NCBI RefSeq assembly: GCF_028583425.1
Contig: NC_072790.1
Span: forward strand, 159,520,397-159,584,396
Direction of reading: 5' to 3'
DNA from: Eublepharis macularius
Lineage: Eukaryota > Chordata > Lepidosauria > Squamata > Eublepharidae
Length of the DNA stretch: 64,000 bases
The notes below the pieces were generated by a model that saw nothing but the letters and a program-made list of their open reading frames with translations, did not search any database and was not told the DNA's origin. The position numbers and the translations under genes were made by a program. Shown here in pieces: positions 14,101-26,100 of this stretch; within the stretch, counting starts at the first letter, position 1; every line of letters starts with the position of its first letter.

Positions 14101-17100
14101 ATTCCCATGCCTCCATTGTTATTTCTTTATTGAAATTTATAGCCCATTTCACCATCTGTGTTTTAACTATCTCATCCTCAGTATACCATTTCAACAGTAC
14201 TTGGTATACCTTGGATATTCTTTTCTTGTCTTCTTTAAGAAGGGTCTGCTCTAGTTCCGAGTTCTCTATTCGTATGCCCCCCTTTGCAGAGTCCGAATTA
14301 TATAAGTCTCTAATCTGTCTATACTGGAACCAGTCATAGTTAGGTGATAGTTCCTCTTGCGTCTTTATTCTAAGTTTAGATACTTCAGTTTTAGTTATTT
14401 CTTTGTACGTTAAACATTGTTGTTCATTATCAACAGCTCTCGGATCAATCACCTCATATGGAACCACCCACAGGGGGGTTCCCTCTTGTAGGTAAATTCT
14501 ATACTTCTTCCAGATTGTATATAAACTTCTCCTTACAAAATGATGCAGGAACATCGAGTTGACCTTTACTTTGTCATGCCATAGGTATGCGTGCCATCCA
14601 AAAAATTTTTTATATCCCTCTAGGGCTAATAGTTTCTTATTCTTTAATGTCATCCACTCTTTTAACCAAACTAGGCAGATTGCATCATGATAAAGTCTCA
14701 GGTTGGGCAGTTGCATTCCGCCTCTTTCCTTTGCATCTTGTAAAACTTTTACTTTCACTCGAGGCTTCTTGCCTGCCCAAACAAAATCTGATATTTTCCT
14801 CTGCCATTTTTCAAATTGTTTAGAGTCTCTGATGATTGGTATTGTCTGTAGCAAAAACATTACTCTTGGTAACACATTCATCTTAACTGCTGCAATCCTA
14901 CCCAATCATGACAAGTTCAATCTATTCCATTTGATCAAGTCTCTCTCTATCTGAGTCCATAATTTTTCATAATTATTCTTGAACAGATCTATATTTTTTG
15001 CAGTCAGCTCAACTCCCAAATATTTCACCTTACTGGTTACTTCACAATCCGTTGTTTCCATTAACGATTGTTGTTTCTGCTTAGTCATATTTTTGCATAA
15101 TATCTTTGACTTCTTTTTGTTAATGAAGAAACCTGCCAAATCTCCAAACTCCTTAATCTTGTCTATCACTTTTGGCATGTTCTCCAGTGGGTCTTCTACA
15201 ATTAACATTATGTCATCTGCAAATGCTCTGACCTTATATGAATAGTCCTTTATTTTTATTCCTCGTATTTCCTCATCTTGTCGGATTTGTATCATCAGAA
15301 TCTCCAATGCTAAAATGAACAACAATGGAGATAACGGGCAACCTTGTCTTGTTCCTTTACTAATCGTCAATTTCTTAGTCAGTTCATCATTCACTACAAT
15401 TGCTGCAGTCTGGTCTCTATAAATTTCCTTGATTGCTCTGACGAATCTTTCCCCCAGTTGTAGCTTTTCCATAGTGGCAAACATAAAGTCCCAGTTTAAA
15501 TTGTCAAACGCTTTTTCAGCGTCTACAAAGAAGAAACCAACCTCTTTGTCACAACGCTTGTCATAATATTCAATAGCATTGATCACTGTCCTTAAATTGT
15601 CTCTTATTTGTCTGTCTGGCAAAAAGCCTGCTTGTTCCTCCTCTATGACTTCCGAGAGCCACCCCTTCAATCTCTCCGCCAATATCTTCGCAAAAATTTT
15701 ATAGTCATTATTAAGTAGTGATATAGGTCTGTAATTTTTCACGTTGGTCAGGTCTTGGCCCTCTTTTGGGATCAATGATATATTCGCTTCACTCCAAGTA
15801 TCTGGAATCCTTTGATCCCTAAGAACTCCATTCATCACCTCTTTTAGGAATGGTGCCAGTTCATTGGCCATTGTCTTATAAAATTTAGCCATAAGTCCAT
15901 CTGGCCCTGGCGCCTTTCCTAGATTTGCGGATTGTATTGCCTTGCTTATTTCCTCATCAGTTACTTCACTGTTCAACTTATTTCTCCAAGCTTCCGAGAT
16001 TTCTGGAAGTTTGGTTTTCTCCAGATATGATGCTATTGATTCTTTGTTTACTTCTTTTTTATTATACAGCTTAGCATAGAATTTATAAAAGGCTCTACTA
16101 ATGGTAGTCTGCTCCAAATACGTTTTATTTTCTTCACAGATTTTATTTATTATTTTCTTTTCCCTTTTCTTCTTCAATTGCCATGCCAAATATTTCCCAG
16201 GTTTATTAGCACCCTCAAACGCTTTTTGATTCAGTCTTTTAAGGTTCCACTCCAATTCTTTATTACTCATTGCTGTTAGCTGTTCTTGAAGAATTTTGAT
16301 TTCCTGGTATATTTTCTTTTTCCCTGGTCTCTTTTTTAACTGTGCTTCTTTGGCTTTTATTTTCTCCTCAATCTCTTGTCTTTTCTCCTCTTTCTTTTTT
16401 CTTGCTCTGCCATTTAAATCCATTAGTATGCCCCTTACAACCGCCTTGTACGCATCCCAAACTTTGTTGGTTGGTACTTCTTTATTCACGTTGTACTGTA
16501 TGAAAAACTTTGTCTCTCTTCTCAATATTTCCATATTCTCTCTTTCCTGTAACAAGTCCTCATTTATTCTCCAGGCTTTCCTTTTTCTCCTTTTTCCAAA
16601 TTTCCACATAATTGGGTTGTGATCTGAGCCTACCATCGGCATTATTTCTACCTCCTTAGTCCATAACGCTAAGTCTTTTGAGGCCCAGATCATGTCAATT
16701 CTTGATAGTGTAAAATGCCTTGCAGAATAAAAAGTAAACTGTCTGGTTTTAGGATATTCTCTCCTCCATACATCTTCGAGAGTCTCTTGTTGAATCAACT
16801 CAAAAAAGAGCTTTGGCAATAGTCCTCTTTTCTTTTGTGCTATTGTAGTCTTTTTGTCTAATTCCAAATCTGTCACTCCATTGAAGTCTCCAGCAAGAAT
16901 TATCTGGTCATATACAAGATCGTCTAAATGCTTCCTTAAATCCTCAAAGAAGCTTTCCTTTGCACCATTAGGTGCATAAAGTCCGACTACCAACACTCTC
17001 TTTAAATTCCAATTGCATTCCACTGCTACAAATCTAGCTTCCACATCTCTCATAACAAATTTTGGCTGCAGCTCCTCTTTTATGTACAACACCACTCCTC

Positions 17101-20100
17101 TTTTTTTCTTGTTGGAGGCCGCTACAAATTCTTTGCCCAATTTTCCAGATTTTAAATATTTTACATCCTGTTTTCTGATATGGGTCTCTTGCAAACAAAC
17201 AATATCACATTTTTGTTTTAATAGCCAATGAAAAATATTTTTCCTCTTATTCGGTGAGTTTAGTCCATTTACATTCCAAGATAATACTTTACACTCCATA
17301 TTCATAGTTTTGTTGGTAAGTCTTTTTCATTGTCCTTAATAAATCGCTCCATCTCTCGCTCAGATCTGATGCGTTTTTTTGCCCCTCCAAACTCAAAGGA
17401 CACTCCTTCCGGTAGCTCCCATCTGTACCTGATATTCATGTCCTTCAAAGTCTGAATTAGCACTTTATATTTTTTCCGGTCCAGTAACACTGATCTGGGC
17501 AGTTCCTTCATTATAATAATCGTCTTGCCATCAATCTCCAATGGATCTTGAAACTGTTTTGTCACAATCCTCTCTTTCATATTTCTAGTTGTAAACTGCA
17601 CAATCACATCCCTTGGTAATTTCCTCTGGGTTGCAATTCTCGAGTTCACACGGTACGCCACATCTAGGATAGCCACAACTTCCTCCTCCTCCTTCCCCAG
17701 GTATTCAGCCAACACCTCAGTCATCTGTTCTTGCGCTGACTTCCCTTCCACTTCTGGCAGACCACGAAAGCGAAGCTGCTTCTCCATGTGTTTAGTTTCT
17801 GCAACTGACATCCTCCCCTTCACCAATCTCATCTCTGTTTGTTGCGTGTCTATTAAATTCTCCATCGCGTCTTCTACTGTTTTAACTCTCTGCTGCGTTC
17901 CTTGTAATTCACTACTAATCGTTTCCATACCTTTTTTCACTTCTGACAGCTCCGACTTTACTGTCTGTGTAACCTCTTTAACCTCTTTAATAAGCTCCAA
18001 TTTCGTGTCCTTAAGTTCTTTAATCATGTCTACAAGTTTTTTGTCCAGATTTTTATCCAGATTTTCTATTGCCGATTGCCACTCTTTTTTCGACATCGTG
18101 GGGCTTGCTTTAGCTCGCTCCCACGAATCTGCTCTCTTCCTTAACTCCGTGGCGTATAATTAAACGTTTTTCTTTTTTCAAATGTCCCAATCTTTGCCAA
18201 AATTAAAATTTTAAAATGTCCAAAATGTCGGGCGTCTTTTCTCTATGGTTTCTCTATGTTGCTGTAATCCAAAATGGCCTACTTCCTCTTCCGCTGAAGC
18301 CGCGACCCTTCCCCTTTCAAAAATGGCGATTCCCTACTTCCTATCCTTCGGCAAGGGCCGCTTCTCTCCAGCCACTCTATTGTTGTTACGCACTTCCTGT
18401 CTCCCGTCTTCCCACAGCAGGTCTCGCGATGGTGTCTTTTTCCCACAGCTCCAAAACCACAGGTATTCAAAACAATAATCCAATTTCTGTAATAACTTCT
18501 TTAAACTTAGTCTCTTTTAAAATACAACTCCTGCCGAGTCTTCACCTCCTTTTCGCTAGTCTGTTGCAGTTTAAAAATCTACTTTCTTTCCTCTCTGTTT
18601 TTATCAATCTGTCCCGTTTCAAAAGATAGCGATCTTTACCTTCTCTTCACTTTTCTCGGGTTGTAATCGCTGTTTCGATCTTAAATTCTCCTCTCAGCTT
18701 CCTTCCCCAATCGAAGCTTGGGTATGTAGGTCTTATGCCAACCGAATTGGCCCCAAAACTGCCGCAGAGATTATAGCCGACCCGTCGCAAGGTGGGACCT
18801 CAAGGATCGGGGGGAGACTCGTTGGGTAGAGCCCCCCCTCGTCCGAGATCTAACTCACCCTAGGGTCTTGAGCGTTCTTTGCCTGCTCCCCGCCTGAGAG
18901 CAGTCGGCCGCGGGCTATTTTCACCCCTCCGGCCGGTTAAAACGGCAGTCCGGTCAGCTCCGCGAATGGAGCTGCGTTAGACCTCCATGAATCCCAAACC
19001 GGAAGTCTCCCTCACAGGGTGATTGTTGTGGGGATAATAATAACATACTTTGTAAACCGCTCTGAGCGGGCATTAAGTTGTCCTGAAGGCGGTATATAAA
19101 TCAAATGTTGTTATTATAAATTCCAATTACTCTGATCATTGTAGATACTGAAAGACCTCGCAAAAATATTAACAAAATGTTCCTCCCAGGTTTGTGAAGG
19201 AATATGGAATAAAAACAGATTCCTAGGATGTAAAACACAGCTAACCAATTTTCAGAATTCATGCAGATTTCTATAATTTCTAGCTGCTCTGACTAGATTT
19301 TGCCAATTATTTAAGGCTGACTTGTTTAGTCCTGCGTATAGCTTGTCTATATGCCCTTTTCCAGAAAAGCAAAGTTTGTAAGGTAGTTGAAGAGCTAGTA
19401 CGTCTATATTCCATAAGTCCCTCATAGCAGACATTTTTAGACACTTCCACCAGGTTAAAGCAGCAATTTATTTTTGTGAATTTCAAGGCCGTATCTCAGT
19501 AAATCAGTTTAGAATAAGCATGCAGCAAGTGCGAATAAATTTGATCTAACTTGTAACAGTTGTCTTGCACACAAAATCCTAAAGTGATGTATCTCTTAAG
19601 GGTATTACATTTATCTGAGAACATCAGAGTTCTACACAAAGTGTAGTTTTCAGATCTCTATTTTACTGGTCCCAATTTGTTATGATCTTGACAAACAGGC
19701 ATCAAATGACAATTTTGGATATAGAGATTGTTAGGCGAACTTCTTAATAGAAGTAAGTCTATATAATCACTGGCAATAGCCTTCCCCACTTCAAGGTAGT
19801 TTACCAAATCCATCAAATCAGCAGAAACAAGAAAATCTATAACACTAGCCTCCAAATTATTCAAACAAGTGAACTCCCCGTAATATACTCTCTCCTTAAG
19901 GCCATTTAAAATAATCAGTTTTCTACTATCTACAAATATGGCTATTATCTTACCAGATAGGTTGATCTTATTATCCTTATATTATTTATAGCATCTTGTT
20001 TCCTTCATTGATATTCCCAGAGATACAGAATGGAAGACTTCTAGGTCAGTGCCAGTGCATGCATTAAAATCACCAGCAAAATAAAAGATGCCCTGGGATG

Positions 20101-23100
20101 TCTACAAGTCAGACAGCGTACATAGTTGTCAAACTGATCCCAAAGAGTGAGAGTGGACTTTTTGACTCACTATGGGGGAAAGTAAACATTTATTAAGAAG
20201 CCTAAACATTTATTAAGGAGCCTATTTCAACAAGGACTGTGTTTGCCAAAGGGGGAAAATTAGGAAGTGGAGTGCTTTTAAAGTGTGATGATAATGATCA
20301 AACTAAGGAGACCCCCCTTCCCTTGCCACCATACTGAATAGCATCCATTGAATAAGCCTGAAATCCAGATAACAAAATTCTGTTCAGGCCTAAGGCTCCT
20401 GCGAAAACACATTGTTTCCTAAGCTTGTATTAGGCATCTGTCAGATACACAAATTAAAATAATTACACATTGAGAAGGCAGTGAAAATATTTTAACTAAT
20501 ACTTAGTTATTATGTTGCTGGTGGCAGCCTGCAAAACTGTCAGGGACAGCAGAATAACATTCCTGCCCATTTGTTCCTGCATAACTCTTTCAGTACCAGA
20601 GTCATGTAACATCAGTTTGTGATAATCCAACCTGCACATTAAGGGTTGGGGAATACCAAAGAGGTGGCTTGCTGCTAATATTGGAGAACAGCTACCCGAC
20701 CTTTGTTACATCTATATACCAATTTGGAAAGATAAATGAATGGACCAAGGACAATATTTGTAGTACAGTAGAAAGACAAACAAATGCAACATTGAAGGAA
20801 AAATCTCTCTAATCTACCAAAAACAGGGATTTGCTCAGGAATATTCTTGATGTGGAGTGATTACTTAACACAAGTGGTGACAGATAGCTCTATGCACTTA
20901 TCTTCATTCTATAACCTGCAGCAAATGATTACTTCTGTTAGAGGAAACACCATGAAGGTGTGGAAGAGATGAAAGCATACTGCCTTCAGCAGCAATCTAG
21001 TTTAATGTCTGGATCAGTGTTTGAGTTGTGGTAGATAATGTTTTCATTGCTGTAGCTATTGCTGTTTGTATGCTGAAATGATTAAAAGTTTAATTTAGTA
21101 GTGCTACATGCGTGACATTTTAACAGGGTTCTTGTATTCATGATGGAACCTGGAAGTCAGCTGTTTATGGACTTGCAGATCAAGACAATCTGAAGAAAAT
21201 TAGAAGGCAAATAGGACACAAATCCCTTCCAGTCATTGGAGCCAAATTGAAGAGAAGGTATAAGAAATTTGTATTGTCGAAGGCTTTCATGGCCGGAGAA
21301 CAATGGTTGTTGTGGGTTTTCCGGGCTGTATTGCCGTGGTCTTGGCATTGTAGTTCCTGACATTTCGCCAGCAGCTGTGGCTGGCATCTTCAGAGGTGTA
21401 GCACCAAAAGACAGAGATCTCTCAGTATCACAGTGTGGAAAAGATGTTGGTAGGTCATTTGTATCTACTCAGGAGGGGTGGGGTTGAGCTGAGTCATCCT
21501 GTAAGAGTTTCCCAGGGTGTGGAATGCTAATGGCGAGAGGCTTCACTGTATCCTGAGGAGGTTCTTTTGCATATGGATTGGTGCTTGATGTGCTAATCCT
21601 CTCTGCAGGGCTATTGTCGAGTATAGAGTGTTTTGTTAGCCTGATGTTTTTCAGAACTGGAAACCATGCTCTGTTCATTCTTAAGGTTTCTTCTTTCCTG
21701 TTGAAGTTTTGCTTATGCTTGTGAATTTCAATGGCTTCCCTGTGCAGTCTGACAAAGTAGTTGGAAGTGTTGTCCAGTGTTTTGGTGTCCTGGAATAAGA
21801 TACTGTGCCCTGTTTGAGTTAGGCTATGTTCAGCCACTGCTGATTTTTCCGGTTGTCCACGTCTGCAGTGTCTTTCAGTTAGGTCACAAGGTCTACAGGA
21901 AACCAACTCACACTGATCGGTACTTACACAAAAACTCCAATCACCACCCCCGACAGAAAAGAGGCATAATGAAAACATTAGTGGATCGCGCAAGACGGAT
22001 ATGTGAGCCGCACTTTCTCAATGAGGAAATTAATCATCTAAACCACGCACTTCAGGCAAATGGCTACTCCAGAAATGAAATCCGAAGAGCAATCAAACCC
22101 AGGATGAATCAAACAACCAAGGAAAAACAGTCTCCTACAGGAAAAGTGTTTTTGCCATATATCAAAGGAATTACTGATCAGATGGGAAAGCTTATGAAAA
22201 AGCATAACCTTCAAGCAGTATTCAGACCCACCCGAAAAATACAACAGATGCTACGATCAGCAAAAGACAGTAGAGACCCACTCACCTCTGCAGGAGTATA
22301 CCGTATACCCTGCAGCTGTGGACAAGTTTACATCGGGACCACAAAGCGTAGCATCCAGACAAGAATAAAAGAACATGAAAGACACTGCAGACTTGGACAA
22401 CCAGAAAAATCAGCAGTGGCTGAACATAGCGTAACTCAAACAGGGCACAGTATCTTATTCCAGGACACCAAAATACTGGACAACACTTCCAACTACTTTG
22501 TCAGACTGCACAGGGAAGCCATTGAAATTCACAAGTATAAGCAAAACTTCAACAGGAAAGAAGAAACCTTAAGAATGAACAGAGCATGGTTTCCAGTTCT
22601 GAAAAACACCAGGCTAACAAAACACTCTATACTCGACAATAGCCCTGCAGAGAAGATTAGCACATCAAGCACCAATCCATATGCAAAAGAACCTCCTCAG
22701 GATACAGTGAAGCCTCCTTCCATTAGCATTCCACACCCTGGGAAACTCTTACAGGATGACTCAGCTCAACCCCACCCCTCCTGAGTAGATCCAAATGACC
22801 TGCCAACATCTTTTCCACACTGTGATACTGAGAGATCTCTGTCTTTTGGTGCTACACCTCTGAAGATGCCAGCCACAGCTGCTGGCGAAACGTCAGGAAC
22901 TACAATGCCAAGACCACGGCAATACAGCCCGGAAAACCCACAACAACCATTATAAGAAATTTGTTTGAATTATTGCATTTACTTTTTAATATTTACATAA
23001 CTCATAATGTGTTTCCAGTCGGAATTGCAGGGTAAAGGAACTTGTAGCTGCCTTAAATGTATAATAAAATGAGCTGATTTTCCAAAGTTTTTCCTAAAAG

Positions 23101-26100
23101 GAAAATAGAGCAGGAATTAATTTCTTTATAAAGATGCTTGTATTTGAAAAGACAATACATAACTAGTGTCTTGGCTCAAAGTCTTGGCTGAACTTTGTTT
23201 TTAATTGTTTTTGCTTTTGTTGGCAGAGGTGCAGTGTTTTACAGTAATGAACTCTCTCAGTATTCCATTCCATTCATGGGGTCAGATGCCTCTGTTGTAA
23301 AAAGAACTCAGCGTTATTTGCACACACATTCCCAGGAGACTCCTGTAAGTTTACTTAAGCATTCATAAGATTAGTTTTTGTACTGTTCACAACAAAATAG
23401 TATCTTATATGCAGTATGTATCAGGGTTTTCCAGTATTATACCACATTTATGAAGGTCTGGAAGTTTTCGTTTTTTTTTAATAGAATGTTATGCCCACTG
23501 TACCACTTGAGTGGAAATGTGCTCACATAACTTTTTAAAATGACAAAGTACCAGTGAGCAGCAAGCAGCAATGTCTGTCTTATTCCTGCTGCATGCGGCA
23601 GTGCCCTGGTATTTCTTTTGCACTCTCTCTCCCCCTTTTAAAAAGCTAATCATTTCTTTGCAAGCTGAGCCTTCACAGCAGGACAGCTCCTGTCAGTTTT
23701 TTTTTTAAAGCAGCAATTGTCTTAGCAGTTGGATCTATTAGCAGTACTGATGCTGGATCTCTGCTATTGCAAGTATTGCACTAAATGGTATAGCTTACTT
23801 CCACATCCAGAACTGCTCTTACAGTGTTTATAATGAAAGGTGGTAGTCATATAGTGTTGGGCTCTGATATATACAGTCCTCATTTGTAGTTAGGCAGGGC
23901 TCAGTTCTCAATGAATTATTGTTGAGATTTGTATTACAGAATAATACCCATATGCAGTCTTGGATACAATTAACTATGCCATTTTTCTCCTCCACTTAGG
24001 TGCAGTACGCTGCCTACGCAACTGTGGGAGGCATTGGATCTGTCATTAAATTGATGTTTGCTGGACTTCTATTTTTAATTCTTGTTAAGTTCAACTTTGG
24101 AAGAAAGCTTCTGATAAAAGTAGGTTTTATAATAATAATAACATTCGATTTATATACCGCCCTTCAGGACAACTTAATGCCCACTCAGAGCGGTTTACAA
24201 AGTGTTATTATTACCCCACAACAATCACCCTGTGAGGTGGGTGGGGCTAAGAGAGCTCAAGAGAACTGTGACTCGCCCAAGGTCACCCAGCTGGCTTTGT
24301 GGAGGAGTGGGGAATCAAACCCGGCTCTCCAGATTAGAGTCCCGTGCTCTTAACCACTACACCAAACTGGCTTATTTTAAATACACTGAAGTTTGATATT
24401 CTTATCTACGTTCCTGAAACTTACTGTGGATCTTCTTATTTCAGTATCCTGAGTTTTTCTCTGGTGGACATTTTACAAAGGAAGGGCCAACAGAAAAACA
24501 GGTAATAGTACTTTCATTTATTGTTGATAATGTTTTTTCATGTGATGGGTTTCTGTAAAGTAATAATTAAACAATGGTTAGTTCTCTCCCACTCCCCTTA
24601 AAAATGCAAATATTGCAGAGTGCTGGAGATGTGGCTGCATACCTGTTTTTGTTTGGTTTTTTAAATACATGACGAGAAAGTATCTATTTGTTATTGATTT
24701 CTTGGTAGAAGTTTAGATCAAGATAAGTTTAGTGCTGGAAACAGAACTGAGGGATTTCAGATATGAAAGAATAGTTAAGATATATCCCAATTCTGTGGAT
24801 TTTCAAATTCAGCCTTCAAGAGATGGTTCCTACAGGCCTGCCTCATGGCCAAGCAACTGATTCTATAGTTCTCAAAATGCAAATATCCCACTCAGCCCAC
24901 ACATCTGGATTTAATTACTCTGTTTGTCTACAAAATAGTCTATTATTCCATTTATGGTGATCGCTTAGAAAGATATCTGAACAGCCTGCATGGAGACATT
25001 TACATTTGTAAAAGTTTGTTTTTGTACTTTGATGATTTGGTGAATCCCTGCCATCAGATGTCAAAAATAAAGTTTTATAATGGTTGAAACTGTTGAGAAA
25101 GGACAGCCCCCCCAGACATTTTATCCACTCAGAACTGCCTTCTTCTATAGCTGTCTCCTCCCTTCCCCCTCCCCCAGCTGTAATGAGCAACAACAACAAC
25201 AACAACTCCTATGAAAATGGCAAGCATCATACATACAGGTTTTTTTAATATTTATTTATACAGCCTAGTATTGGTGTGGAAAGGAGAATGCGTGAGGAAT
25301 GTAGGGGAGAGAGTTTCAGGTTGAATGGTCTGACTGAAATGGATGGTGTCCTCGGGTTGTGAAAGCTACCACATGCAACTCAGACCCTTGAAATTTTTTC
25401 ACATAGGAGTCATTTTTCATCCCTTTCAGTCTCAAAGTGAAATGATAACCTACAACCAGTGATTCTTTCACTTCAGAAACAGACATATGAATTGCATTGT
25501 AATTCAATGATCTAAGAAATAATACGATCCTAATGTAAATGGTATTATTCCCAATGTCTAATACAATTTATTTCATGTGTTTAATATTGTAGATGGAAGG
25601 GTCATCTTTTGAAATGACCTTCTTTGGACAGGGATACAGTGTAGGACAAGATCCACAACAGGGCAAACCAAATGCAAAAATCTGCACCCAAGTGAAAGGA
25701 CCAGGTAGAGTATAACCACATTGTAGCATGTTTAATTATATGAAACAGTGTACCTGATTTCAGTAGGTTTAGACTGGTGTAACTCTGCTTAGGATTGCAC
25801 TGTTAATGTAGTAATAGATCAAGAGTATAGTAATCTGTATAAAGAGTCAGTGCATTAGATATTAAGGTGTGAAAAGGGGCACTGGTGTACAGTAGTGGTT
25901 AAGTAATTGAGCTGCAATATAGCACTTCACTGGTTCTAATCACACTACTGTCATGACCTCACCAGGTGGCATTGGGTAAGCCGTTGTTCTCAGCTCCAGG
26001 CCCCCAGTTGTACTGTGAAGATAATGCTGACTTTTTCACCACTCTAGGTGGGCACTGGAAGAGTGGTATATAAATGAACTATTATATAATTTTTGCTTAC

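Larger units (their letters stand above)
12861..19009 (-). mobile_element. Full-length L1 retrotransposon, near intact
   Basis: A 6149-bp insertion on the - strand inside the Sauria SINE. It has perfect 18-bp target duplications CCTCACAGGGTGATTGTT at 12843-12860 and 19010-19027. The 3' end shows an oligo-T run (12861-12873), which is the poly(A) tail read from the + strand. The element has a ~0.9-kb 5' UTR, ORF1 and ORF2. ORF2 is broken only by one TGA codon, and ORF1 is fully open. The perfect target duplication and open frames indicate recent insertion. Confidence 0.93.
21272..22950 (+). mobile_element. Penelope-like element with inverted 5' fold-back
   Basis: Flanked by exact 13-bp duplications TATAAGAAATTTG (21259-21271 and 22951-22963). 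The right part (about 21880-22950) is a 5'-truncated Penelope-like element in + orientation. The left part (about 21303-21880) is an inverted copy of its last ~575 bp (22376-22950), so the whole can fold into a long hairpin. Thirty-one extra bases (21272-21302) precede the inverted copy. Such partial inversions are usual for Penelope-like elements. Confidence 0.9.
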
